This document shows, piece by piece, positions 22,999 through 34,396 of a stretch of 64,000 bases of DNA (within the stretch, counting starts at the first letter, position 1; each line of letters opens with the position of its first letter). This DNA is from Diogma glabrata. Its lineage: Eukaryota; Arthropoda; Insecta; Diptera; Cylindrotomidae. Made by a program: the position numbers and the translations under genes. The notes under the pieces are model-generated. The model saw only the letters and a list, made by a program, of their open reading frames with translations, did no database searches and was not told the origin of the DNA. The stretch spans positions 112,941,746 to 113,005,745 of the forward strand of contig OY856187.1 in NCBI GenBank assembly GCA_963693315.1. The letters run 5' to 3'.

Positions 22999-23215
22999 TG
23001 TTACGTTTTTCTAGCTTTCCTTTGAATTGGCCTTCCCAATCTGCTTCTGAATTCCATCACTGAATAAAGCAAGCACAAACACCAGGTTTTATTAAATACC
23101 CAACTCCTAAATTGTTCCGCAACAATAGGAAAATAATATAGCAAACAATATTCATTACTAGAATATTCTTTCGCCAGCTTCGGAAACTCCAACGGTTGGT
23201 GGCTTGTCAGCTGCT
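22999..23215 (+). mobile_element. Partial LTR, same family as 5418-6061
   Basis: Begins TGTTACGTTTTTC and follows the first ~220 bp of the 5418 segment with moderate divergence (shared 'gaattggcctt', 'aagcacaaacaccaggtttta', 'tagaatattctttc', 'agcttc.gaaactcca'). Similarity stops near 23215, so this copy is truncated or recombined. It supports the view that the 5418 segment is a dispersed LTR. Confidence 0.5.
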
Positions 23216-23484
23216 AGTTTGCGGGTTTTTCACTACACTGGAGTCCAGTAGTATCGCATATTCCCGATTGAAAAAGTTAGTTTTTCGAACTCTTGTAAAA
23301 TTTTGTTGATTTTAGTAAATCTAGGAGCAGTAACTAACGATGTGAAAGTGAAAGATATAGTGGGGGATGATTGTTGTCCGTTTAGTGACAAAGCAAATGC
23401 CATTGGTGATGATAAATGTGTGAACAAACGAACGTCGAAGGCCTATACTCAACGTTAAAGATTTCGTTCAATAAGTAGACAGCT

Positions 23485-24197
23485 TAGGGTGGCCCTTAGG
23501 TTACTCTAGAATTTTTTTTTCATTTTTTTTAGTTCGCGGCACCCAAATATTATTTGTAAAATTTGAAATCAATCGTTTAATTCTAATGCCGGGGGGCCAC
23601 CTGAAGTTGAGAGGTTTTGTTCTGAGCCTAAAAAAAAATTTTATTTTTTGTACGACACCCTCCCAAACCGTTTCTATACTTATAAAAATACTATTTGCAA
23701 AATTTGAAATCAATCGTTTAATTTTACACCGTGCCCCTGGGGCCTGTGCACTTGCAGTTTTAGTGGCAATTTAAGTGGCCGGGGGCACACCTTAGAATTG
23801 AACGATTGATTTCAAATTTTGCGAATAATATTTTTATAGGTTTTGACACGCAATGGGAGGGTGTCGTACAAAAAATTAAAAATTTTTTTTAGGCACAGAA
23901 CCAAACCTCTGAACTTTAAGTGGCCCCGAGGGCACCCCTTAGAATTGAAAAATTGATTTCAAATTTCACAAATAATTTTTTTATGGGTACTGAAACGAAA
24001 TGGGAAGGGTGTCGAACAAAAAATTTCAATTTTTTTTTAAGGTTCAGAACAAAGCCTCTCAACTTTAAGTGGCCGGGGGCACGCCTTAGAATTGATCGAT
24101 TGATTTCAAATTTTGCAAATAATATTTTTATGGGTATTGACACGAAATGGGAGGGTGACGTACAAAAAATTAAAAAAAATTTCATTGGGCCACCCTA
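23485..24197. mobile_element. 0.7-kb foldback element made of head-to-head ~175-bp units
   Basis: Tips are TAGGGTGGCCC and GGGCCACCCTA. The left part holds about two units in one orientation and the right part about three in the other. Each has 'ttagaattgaacgattgatttcaaattttgc', 'ataatatttttatggg', a 'gaaatgggagggtgtcgtac' box and 'caaaaaattaaaaa'. The whole could fold into a long hairpin. No target duplication is obvious (TAGAC occurs near both ends). The short open frames here are repeats of the units. Confidence 0.8.
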
Positions 24198-25155
24198 GAC
24201 TAGACGCCGTAGTAGAATTCGCTGCAATCAAAGTAAATTCTGATTTCATTTGACCGATACCTCGACGCCGGTAACAATTAGGAACTTTTATATTAGTTAT
24301 TGTATCATAAACCATCAAACGGTAACTATAGTAGTGGTCACCACATTCCTCTTTATGTTTATTTCATTTACACTCGAAAAAAAAAATAAGTAAATTTTAC
24401 AAATTTTTTCTAAATATACAACACACAAATTTTTTTGTAAGTTTAGTAAAAATATTGTAGATTACAAAAAAAAATTATTTGAAAAAACCAGAAATTACAG
24501 TTACAGAAAATAAAATATTTTAAAAGTCACCACGCCCCCAATGTATGGTTGGAGGAAGTTGGAGGATCTATCTGTCCATTGTAAGGTTCGATGGAAAGTC
24601 GAGTAGGAGGCGTGTTTCTTGCTATTTCACTGTCAATCAATACATTTGAATTAATGCTGACCTGAAGTTGGTGCATCAGCGAAACCTATTCATGTTGCTA
24701 TATTGAAGCTCGCAGCTACAAAACCATGAACTGTAATGACTAACATTTTAAAATTCACAAAATTGGAGAGTCAGGATATCGAATCAGGCAACAGACTCGA
24801 ATGCAGTTCAACTTCAAATTGCGATCCTTTTTTACCTAAACACCTTTCGTTTTTGACAATGGTGCTGTGCCGTGAATGTTAAAACTAGTGAGGGAGAAGA
24901 AATTATTGCGAAAAAACTTAAAAAATATGCAAGACCAAACATTAGGAGACATGCAGGAGCGCATACAACGAAACTCCAGAAGCTCTCAATTTAGGAAAAC
25001 CAGAATCTCGAAATGGAGATTTTTAGTAAATTTTTCACTCTTATCGCGAATAATATGATATAGATTCTCGTGTGATATGTGATATAGTAATTTAGCATTC
25101 TGCTAAAAGGCTGTTGTTCTAGCATCCACCTTGCTACGAGGTTTCATAGGTACCA
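24198..25155. other. Region without a recognised gene
   Basis: Holds a slightly less AT-rich stretch (about 24530-25080) that could be part of an unknown transcript, but I see no recognisable motif or family. Confidence 0.4.
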
Positions 25156-25856
25156 CCTAGCCAGCACACTTAGTGAAATTTAGGTGAACCATTTTGGGAT
25201 TTGGTTAAATTTAAGTAAAAGTTTGGTTAAACATGTGGAAAAAGGTAATAGATGACTGTTTCAGCTAATTAGTGTACATGTATTTTTAGTCGAAAATTAT
25301 AGTTAATATGTTTTTGGTGTAAAAAAATAAGTTAATAGGTAAATTTAACATATTAAGTATACAAATTTAAGTAAAAAAAATCATGTAATACAGATAGTAC
25401 ATGTATTTCATGTATTAAGTGAAAATTTAAGCTACTAAAGTGTATCTAATACATGTATTTAACTTATTACCTGTTGTTTAGCTAGCAGTAATTTAGCTGA
25501 CATTGCAACAGTTATTTCATGAAATAAGTTAAATAGCCTAAAATCAACATAATTACGGAACATTGAACCTTAAAAAATATTCTCAGACAGTTGTTAAGTT
25601 AAATAGGTCGAGTTTTACATGTAATATTGCATTTAATTTGGTTTAGTGAACGAATGTTAACTAAATTTTTGCTGTCTTTTTCATATAATACATATAATAA
25701 GTATATGTGTTTATAAGTATCCATAAAGATTTATAGCAAATCTCGTTTTCACCTCCCGATGACATTTATTATTAGTGCGCAGTATATTGATCAAATCGCT
25801 CGGATACAGTCTTTATTATATATTTCTCTCACTAACGTTGTTTTGAATAGTAAAAA

Positions 25857-26340
25857 ATGCCTCTGAAAAACGGTCGATACTACATAATGCGGCGGAAGAA
25901 AGCGGCCGAATTCGAAGCAAGATTTGATGCATCCAATGTGTCTACGGATGAAGAAATGGATCGGCCACCGCCACAACAACTGAATGCCATTTTTGAAAAT
26001 AATTTGCCAGCAGAAAATGCTATGATCAAAAATGCCATCCCCGTTAGTGTTACTTGTGGTGAAAATATAGAGTGTGACGTTATCATCGTCCAGATGCTTG
26101 TACATCCCAAGTTGGAGAAAATGCTGAATTTTTGTTATCAGAAGCAGATATTGCTGAGGAATTAATGCGCGAACACCTGGAATATGAGCATAACTCTCAA
26201 ACTAAAATAGATCTGTTGAACGAACTGGGGCAATGGGCTTTGCAAAACAAGATTTCATTAACAGCGTTGTCACAACCACTGAAATTTTTGAACAAGGCTG
26301 GCATTGAAAATTTACCATTGGATGAACAATGAACTGTTGA
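25857..26340 (+). CDS. N-terminal part of a transposase-family protein
   Basis: Starts at ATG 25857 (MPLKNGRYYIMRRKKAAEF) and runs about 102 codons in one frame; the continuation SEADIAEELMREHLEYE and LLNELGQWALQNKISLTALSQPLKFLNKAGIENLPLDEQ is in another frame from about 26100, so a small intron or a frameshift lies near 26050-26100. The WALxxxISxTALxxLLxxL and LP motifs are the N-terminal part of the same protein family as the remnant at 9469-9840, which supplies the next part. Here a stop follows LPLDEQ, so the DGLPIF core is missing. No DNA-binding domain was recognised; the N-terminus is rich in Arg and Lys. It could be a spliced exon or a truncated relic. Confidence 0.45.
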
Positions 26341-26428
26341 ACCTGATGAACAATAAAGAAGGAAACATAAAATCTAGTTTATTTAACCTAATAATTAAAA
26401 GACCGCCGAACAACAAATAATGGGTGAA

Positions 26429-26533
26429 ATGCATAAAACCTAGTAACTAGGTTTTTTAAGTGTTTGCTAGGTTTTTTATATATAATAAAACTAGTAAACA
26501 CTTAAAAAAATCTAGTTACTAGGTTTTATGCAT
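26429..26533. repeat. 105-bp near-perfect palindrome
   Basis: ATGCATAAAACCTAGTAACTAG at the left is matched by its inverted copy ending ATGCAT at 26533. The arms also share TTTTTTAAGTGTTT and CTAG boxes and meet round 'tatatataat'. It would form a long cruciform or RNA hairpin, and lies just downstream of the ORF of the 25156 element. Confidence 0.9.
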
Positions 26534-26572
26534 TCCACACAATAAATAAATCACCTAATAGTTATTTAGGTA

Positions 26573-26945
26573 TCAAGGGAATTATAAGAATGTTAATTAC
26601 CGAGGAAAACGTTTACTACCCGAGGGCCTCTGGCCCGAGGGTTAGTAAGTTTCACAAGGTAATTGACATCTAATAATTCACGTGATACATAAATAATTTT
26701 ATGTTTTACTACCTAAAACATTTATTAAACTAAAACATTTATTTTTATCAAGTATTTGATAGGATGATTTTTCGTTTTAATTGATCAAGTTAGTTATTTT
26801 TCATTTCAAATTGTATTACTGGGGTATTGTTATTCGTTACTATGGCTTTATGTAAATAATGTTGTTTATAAATAAACAAAACAAAAATTTATAATGAAGA
26901 CTAGGTCTATTATGAATCCATAACTCCCTCTTATAATTCCCTTGG
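26573..26945. mobile_element. 373-bp MITE-like inverted-repeat element
   Basis: CAAGGGAATTATAAG at 26573 is inverted at about 26931-26945. Just inside both ends there is 'ttaccgag/ttaccgaa'. The interior has a GC-rich hairpin (GGGCC-tct-GGCCC at about 26624-26637), unlike the AT-rich surroundings. It lies within the 25156-28456 element. Confidence 0.55.
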
Positions 26946-28456
26946 GAATTAAGAACGTCATTATTATTTCGGTAACCAAGGTCTAAATGACTTATAATAA
27001 ATCAGTAAAACATAAACTATATTTCAATTAGTAGTATTGTAAAAATGCTGATAATATATTAAAAAAACTCACGGTCTCAGCTTCTGTTTTTAAACTATAT
27101 TTATGACTGAAGGATATTCTTTTATTAGATTCATTCATTTTGCTTTATATTTTATAATTTGCTGTAGTTAGATTATTAATTTTTAAAAATGGGTTTTTAT
27201 TAAACCACCGGTATATAATGGAAATATGGAATGTATCTTACTTTCAAATTTAGCTTTCGAAACGCGTATTTAGTAAAAATAAAAATAATAAACTTTAGTA
27301 AACAAGAATAAGGCTTAAGAATGGCTTTTTCATTCATTTTTTTAAAAATTTTGTTTTTAATAATATTATTTTTAAGCTTTTTTATGGTATAATGACAGCC
27401 CGATAGTAAAGTAAGGTTAAAGAAAAATGGATGGTTCAATTACATGTAATTCTCATGAAAAAAACATGTAATAACTACAATATCTGACTTTGGTACAGTA
27501 AAATTACATATAATTTGCACTTGCTTAGTTTTGTATTCAGCTGTTACATGAAATATACATGAATTTACTCTGCCAAAGTCAGATATTGTAGCTATTAAAT
27601 GTATTCTAGATAAGAATTATATGATCAATTTTCCACTTAATAGCTAGATAATTTACATGTATTAAATAAAATACGTGAAAAAATTTAGGATAAATTTAAG
27701 TTATTTCATGAAACACCTGACAAAATTTAACTTAAATAACAGGTAAATAATTTTATGGCTAGGAATTATGGATACGATATTATCTATCTCCCAAACTAAT
27801 GCATTTAAGGACAAAATAGGTTTTTATGACAATATCTAAACCGACTTCAAATAAACATTTTTATACATACTTTGGAGCGTATTTTTGAATGGATTTAAAT
27901 GTTCATGTGTAAAGAAAGGTTCGATCTTTTTTATACATAAAAAAGAAACAGGAAAAAATAATGAGAACACCCCTTAAAAATACAATTAAATATTTATTTT
28001 TTTATAAACTGAATACTTTAATTTTCAATATTCTTTTCGGTATTCGATAAAAAACATTAATTATTGAAAATATAATAAAAGTTTGTAGTATACTATAAAG
28101 TAAGCTTATGTTATCATGAGGGGCATACATTTCGGAGCATACATTTTGTGGTTTGCATGTGTAACAAACAAGTTCAATTCAACTAATAATTAGCTAAAAT
28201 ATAACATAACATTTGCACTTGTTTAACTTAAAATTTGGTTAAATTATAGTTAAACTTAATCACATATTAGCCAGCATATTACATAAAAATTACATGAAAA
28301 TTTAACCAATACTTTTATGGAAAAAGTACGACACTTAGGTTAAATTTGACCTTTTATTATACATAAATTTAGGTTAAATGAGAATGTTCACTAAAATTTT
28401 GTACAGATAATATCAACATATATTTCAGCTAAAATCCACCTATTGTGTTGGTTGGG

Positions 28457-31046
28457 CACATTGTATTTTCCACGATTGTTTTGCGGTGATGATTGTGATT
28501 GAGTGTTTTCTTCCGACCACTGTCTTATTTTAGTTAATGTTGCTGTTTGCTCATGTGCATGTTATTCCCACCACTAGATCTTTGTAGACTCAAAAACTTC
28601 ATAAGCAAATAAAACACAATCTATCTGACAGATTATAAAACGAATCTGAAGCCTCATCAAATAAATTACCATTCAAATTTATTTGTCTTATCCATTTTTC
28701 TTTAAACTTTAATCAGATAAGATACCATTTACTCATAATACCCACATATCTTACATCAATAAAATCATTATTTAATTCTATATAATAAAAATAATGTAAT
28801 CTTTTTAAATGAAAAGAAAAAAATCTTAATTTTTTTGTTATTCTGTAAATAAAATCAGATAATTTGGCCAAACTTACAACAAGTAATAAAGTTAAAAGAC
28901 AAAGTTATTGTTGTGGATATATTTTGAATTTTAAAAATATGTTTCCACACCTTCAATGGTACCCTGTAGGTGTGGTGATATATTTAGTTTAGAGAAAACT
29001 AAAATAAATAAGTTTACAAGAAAGAGTTGACAATTTTTATTAACAAAACCCCAATAAATTTGTGACAATTTTATTTTTTAAGATTAGATTCTTTGGGATT
29101 CATCGTTTGTTTTTTTTCTTTATAGTTTTATCAAGATTCAAGTTAGATAACACATTTAGAAGAATGATGTGGCTAATGAATCTTTTAAGATTGAAACATG
29201 TTTTTAATGATGAATAATTTAAGCAAAATTAGATTCAAATTGTTGTACAAAAGTTAAGAATCTTCAAGATTGATTTTTTCTTCTGTTTTTTACATGAGAT
29301 TTATGATCATAGTTATGCTTTTGGTAAGCTTTTGTTTTTTAATTGATGCTTTTCAAAGTGGTACTTTAATAGTTATTGCAATAACTTAATCTTCAATTTA
29401 TAATAACAATTTAGACTCTATTCAGTCTCTGAACCAAAATCAAGGCTATACTCGAACTATAATAATTATTAATCAAATTTTGTTTATTAATATAAAATAA
29501 ATGTTCATAAAACCAGATAATAGGAATCGGTTCATTAAATTTAAATTAAATTCCATAAATCACTTTAATTAAAAAAAAATTTCAAAAATTAAAATTAATC
29601 AATTTTAAAATTTTATATACATTTTCCCTAATTTAGTTAATTTATTTAAATTGGAGCAAAAATGAACAAGCAAGTATTCAGTTTTGATACAACAAAAAAT
29701 TAAATTAATCAATTAAATTGATTTATTAATTTATTAATAATTTAACTTCTTAGTAAACGAAGAACTTTCTTTGTTGTAACAAATATTTTCAAGAAATTTA
29801 TGATAAAAAATTATTATCATATATGACTTTAAAAGTCGTTAAATTCACATTTTAAAAGTATTTAATTATTTTCAATAACGCAATTTTATCACAAAAATTG
29901 TTTTAATATAAAAATTAACATATCGAAGCAATAAATTCAAATTTAAAATATATTATTATAGTTTTTCGTATAGTTCTGGTTTGCATTTAATCAGATAAGA
30001 ATCTTATATCGATTTTTATTTGTATTTTAATTTGCAATCGCTTAAGATAAATAACAAAATTTTTATGTTTTTGTGAATATTAAATGCAATTAATGTGTGA
30101 GCGTGGGAGCTTATTAGTGTGATAATTTTGTTTCTTATCAATTTGAAGATCAAACTTAAAAAATAAAATAATGTTTTGAATCGGGTGTTGAAAGGATTGA
30201 CACATATTTTAAAAATAATGATCCATTATTTCTGATCGTTATTGAGGTTATTAATATTAATCGGGGTACGATTTATGGTGATAATCAAAGAATTTTGTTT
30301 TATAAAAATGTTTCAGCAAAACGATTAAATTTTACGCATGTATAAATATTTTATAAGTTGAATATGTTTAGGGAAAAGAAAAATCGGAAAATAATATATA
30401 AGTGGAATTGGAGCATATTTTAAAAAAAATAAATAAATCAAATGGTTATATAGGTTCAGACCACCACGTATTTAATAAAATAAAATATCTTGTTTAGTAC
30501 TGTTGTAGGAATTACAATATGGCTCCCAACAACCCAGAAAACTCTTATGATACCTACCTAGGTGTCATAACAGCCAATTGCTTTGGTTTAAACCGTTTAA
30601 ACAATCATATGACAAATCCTCATGCATAATTAAAAAATAGTTATTTATTGTACAAGACGATAAAATTGCACTTTATCTTCGAGAGCGATTTTAGCATCGA
30701 GGCGTCAGCCGAGACGATAAAAAGAAATTTTATCGTCGTGTGGAATACAACATTTTTTTCTATAACATTTGTTAAAGAAGACCAAAAAATGAAGAAAAAT
30801 CAATGATAAATGTAATTTAAAAGTGTGTACGAAAAAATGAGTATAGGAGGCTTTGATAAATTTTTGAATTTTATAAAAAAACAAACAAATCATTTTTTTT
30901 GTTCAGCAAAATACTTATATCAAAATACTTTATCTACCCTTACTGTTAAAGTACTACTTTATTAACCCTTGATGGTAAAGTGCAACTTTTCCCTCTAATT
31001 TTATTTGATAAAAGCACGTTTTAACAGTTGCTTTAGAAAAAAAATA
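28457..31046. other. AT-rich region, nothing recognised
   Basis: About 2.6 kb without recognisable coding. There is a small hairpin at about 28950-28980 and related 'gataaaattgcactttatc' / 'gtaaagtgcaac' motifs near 30660-30990, of unknown meaning. Confidence 0.4.
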
Positions 31047-31800
31047 TGAGCAATTTCACGAAGATTCAACATCGTTTTGACTTGACCCCTTTTAATTTTG
31101 ATTATTTTTTGTTTATAGATAGTATTTGATAAATAAAAAATACGAGTTCTCTTAGAATTTTTTTTTTCGACCAGGGGTCTTCACAGGGTGCCCCTCAATT
31201 TTTGTTATTTTGTGATGTGAGTGCATTTTGACGAGCGATTGTAGAAAAACCACTCAATCGATTTTCATAAATGATATGTCGTTGAATAGGTATTAGAACA
31301 AAGTTTTTAAAAATGTACACTGTTAATTTTTTGAAATAATTTTTAACGGTGTAACATAAGAAAAAAATGGTGTAATTGAAAAAAAGATGGCACTAACTTT
31401 TTTTTTTTTTTTTTTTTAAAACTAAATTGAAGCTTATTTTATATCTAACAACTTGTGAAAGTTTAGGACTAGCATCATTTTTTGTTTTAGAGATAAAATT
31501 CGTTGTGCATATGACTGTCTGGAATCAGTTTTTTTTGTTCTGAAGAAAAATTATAGAAATGGCGATTTTTAGATTCAGATTTTTTTTTTATGTTAAATAT
31601 CAAATATTTTATTATTAAATGAACTTTTTAAAAAGCAATTTCAGTCAAGTTCAGCAAAATTTTGCGACATTTTGACTCGACCCTTTTTAATTTGGTCTAT
31701 TTTGGTCTATATTCGGTTTATAGATAGCCTTTGATAAATGAAAAATACGGCTTCAAGTAGAATTTTTTTAATGATGTCGATGAAAACCCCGTTACAGTCT
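31047..31800 (+). repeat. Left-end region of the unassigned transposon, separate copy
   Basis: Closely matches 33631-34400: the same order 'gagcaatttca', 'ttttttttcgaccaggggtc', 'gtgcattttgacgagcgatt', 'gatatgtcgttgaataggta', 'gtgcatatgactgtc', then a second 'gcaatttcagtcaagttcagc'. The ~600-bp unit is thus itself partly duplicated in both copies. This copy lacks the ORF and ends near 31800. Confidence 0.8.
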
Positions 31801-32253
31801 TCTGGCCCAGAAAAATTGGGTATGTTCTTTCCTTTTTTAATCAATGATGGCAAATACCCATGAAAATTTGCTAACAATTCGACTAATTGTAGAATGAAGC
31901 AGGGAAAAAATCACCAAACCTACGTTGGTAGTGACTTTATTTAATGGGAGTATTTGTCACAAACAGCAAGGCTAAAAAATTCACGTAAATTTTGACAGAA
32001 TATGCATTTTGAGGCTTTAAAGTTTATGCCGTATTCAATTAACAAATGAATAGCTTTTGTACTGATACAAGTGAACTCAAACAATTCTAAAGGTGTAGTT
32101 ATATATGTTTTGTGGATATCCTCAGCTGCCGTTGGGATTTTGTGATACGTACCAGATCTATTATGAAGAAAATTTCGCATCTTTATAGTTGCAGGAAAAA
32201 TTTTGTATAATAAGGATGGTCCTTTTCTGAAACATGTGTAAAAGTGAGGAGAC
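31801..32253. other. Spacer left of the hAT remnant, with an unassigned minus-strand frame
   Basis: The minus-strand frame at 31941-32180 (79 codons, MRNFLHNRSGTYHKIPTAAE...) has varied composition and may be a real protein fragment. It contains a Cys pair (KCIFC). I do not recognise the family. Confidence 0.25.
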
Positions 32254-32399
32254 TAGGGATTGCAATCCCGGCATCCCGACCAATTTTTATTATCCTGCGA
32301 TCCCGAGATTAATGAAATAAAATCCCGGGATTACGGGCTTGTCATATTTGCCGCGATTAATCAATTAAAACACAGAATCCTGTTATCCTTTTTTGTTGA

Positions 32400-32640
32400 T
32401 TTGTATTTTTTTTTATTTTTGGTCATATGCAATGAGATCATATACCACTGGCAATTGCAATGATAAATACTTGTTAAGGTTTATATCTTAGGGTTGCTAG
32501 TGGATAAACTCTATTTAGTCAGTGCTAGCACCTTCAATCTTGTTCCACTCTACCCTGAAATATTGGCTAATGCCCTTGTAGCTCTTCAGGTTGCACTGAG
32601 CTAGAAAAACAAAGCAACCCGTAGTTCGCCAGTTGACGAA
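32400..32640 (+). repeat. Repeat also found at the start of the 4.7-kb insertion
   Basis: Resembles about 35905-36060: 'cataccactggcaattgcaatga', 'atatcttagggttgctagtgga' and 'cagtgctagcaccttcaatctt' have close counterparts in the same order and orientation. It lies within the left arm of the hAT remnant, so a related sequence probably inserted here too, though no ends could be fixed. Confidence 0.55.
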
Positions 32641-32799
32641 TGTCTCAATAACTATAGCATAAAGGCAAGGAAACCCGAAACATTTTGAGTATTTAAATAT
32701 TTGCAGAATGGAAACTCTGCTTTTGTTGATGATACATCGAACATATTTACTGTTCCAAGTCGAAGCTTTATTTAAATTTTTATTGAAGATTATTAAACG

Positions 32800-33630
32800 C
32801 TACATCAGCAGCAGCAGACGTGGGATGTGAAACAGGTGATCCAACTACTTACACTGCAACATCATCAAGCAGAGATTACAATGAAAATGTTACTGAGGAT
32901 AAGGTTTCAATAGATTTAGTAGAAAAAAGCGATTTGGAAGATGAACTGTAACGGAATTTAATTCACGCCTAATACCTACACTGAAAAAAACATGTCCCAT
33001 TTCCATTTGAAATGCAATTGTCTCAACCTCACCGTGCGGTCATTTTTGGCGAATCAAACTACGAAATTGCTTCAACAACTCTACAATTATAAATTGATGA
33101 AGTTGAGACAATCACACGAAATATTTATGTGAAAATAAAATATAGTTCAATTAATCTCAAATACTTAAACTTTAAAATGAAAAATTCATGATATAAGGCC
33201 AAAGAAAATTTTTTTCAGGGAAATAGTTATTATCTTTATTCAACTATGTACTGTTATATTGGATATAACACTTTATATTTTAAATAAACCTCATTCTGTT
33301 GTTAGGAAAATGCTATCGTGTAGTTGTCCCAATCGCAGTGAAATTGTTTGCAAATAATTTTTCTTTGCATGAATAGTCAACTGGCAACTTCGAGATGAGG
33401 TTGTCATGAACTTCAATTTTTTTTTCAGTGTATAAAAAAACTTTTTTGGTCAGAATGCAACAACATAAAATATTAAACTGGTTACCGCTATTGGTAGAGA
33501 AATGAAAATAAGTAAACAAAGCCGTCATAGAGTACCCCATTTGCAGTGAATGTATAATAATTTATTGACCATTCCACCAAGAGATGTGGAATCTGAACGG
33601 GCTTTTTTAACCTTCGGAATTATTATTTGA
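32800..33630 (+). pseudogene. hAT transposase C-terminal remnant
   Basis: At 33571 the frame reads I-P-P-R-D-V-E-S-E-R-A-F-L-T-F-G-I-I-I then stop. This is the hAT dimerisation-region motif (IPATSVxSERxFSxAG), with VESERAF intact. Upstream, after the MITE, KILNWLPLLVEK in another frame may be the decayed segment usually read as 'PLxWWxxx', and 32803-32950 is an open stretch (ending EKSDLEDEL) that may be transposase too. The gene is broken by the MITE, by frameshifts, and by the transposon starting about 33631. Confidence 0.65.
32977..33432. mobile_element. 456-bp MITE with CACTGAAAAAAA ends
   Basis: TA-CACTGAAAAAAA at the left and TTTTTTTCAGTG-TA at the right form inverted ends flanked by TA. 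TA duplications with CACTGxAAAAA tips are typical of Tc1/mariner-derived MITEs. It sits inside the decayed hAT transposase region. Confidence 0.75.
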
Positions 33631-34396
33631 GCAATTTCAGACAAGTTCAGCAAATTTTTGGGAAATTTTGACTTGACCCCTAATTTTGATTATTTTTTGT
33701 CTTTCATAAATAAAAAATACGAGTTCTCTTAGAATTTTTTTTTCGACCAGGGGTCTTCACAGGGTGCCCCTCAATTTTTTATTATTTTGTGATGTGAGTG
33801 CATTTTGACGAGCGATTGTAGGAAAACTACTCAATCGATTTTCATAAATGATATGTCGTTGAATAGGTATTAGAACAAAATTTTTAAAAATGTAGACTTT
33901 TAATTTTTTGAAATGACTTTTAACGGTGTAACATAAGAAAAAAACGGTGTAAAATATGAAAAGATGGCGCAACACCATTTTTTTTTTAAACTAACTTGAA
34001 GCTTATTTTATATTTAACTACTTGTGAAAGTTTAGGACATGCGTTAGTTTTTGTTTTAAAGATAACAATTATTGTGCATATGACTGTCGGAAATCAGTTT
34101 TTTTTGTTCTGAAGAAAAATTTTAAAAATGGCGTTATAAACTAAGAGATTTTTTTAATGATAAATATCAAATATTTTATTATTAAATGAACTTTTTGAAA
34201 TATTATAAAATTATGCATGTACAATTAAGAAAATATGAGCAATTTCAGTCAAGTTCAGCAACATTTTGCGATATTTTGACTCGAACCTTTTTAATTTGGT
34301 TTATTTTTTGTTTATAGATAGCCTTTGATAAATGAAAAATACGACTTCTCGTAGAATTTTTTTTTCCACCAGGGGCCTTCACTGGGTGCTCATCTT

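Larger units (their letters stand above)
25156..28456. mobile_element. 3.3-kb DNA transposon with ORF and palindromic subterminal motifs
   Basis: The left end CCTAGCCAGCACACT and the inverted right end CCCAACCAACACAAT match in 11 of 15 positions. CA flanks both sides, a possible 2-bp target duplication. The two outer ~700-bp zones are crowded with variants of TTAAGTTAAAT, TTTAGGTTAAATTTA and ACATGTATT in both orientations. The centre carries a transposase-family ORF (25857-26340), a 105-bp palindrome and a small inverted-repeat element. The ORF is much shorter than the full family protein, so this copy is probably not autonomous. Confidence 0.65.

Noticed and set aside
23501..24318. Several overlapping open frames with similar residues
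   Set aside because: They fall inside the head-to-head units of the 23485-24197 foldback element and repeat because the units repeat.
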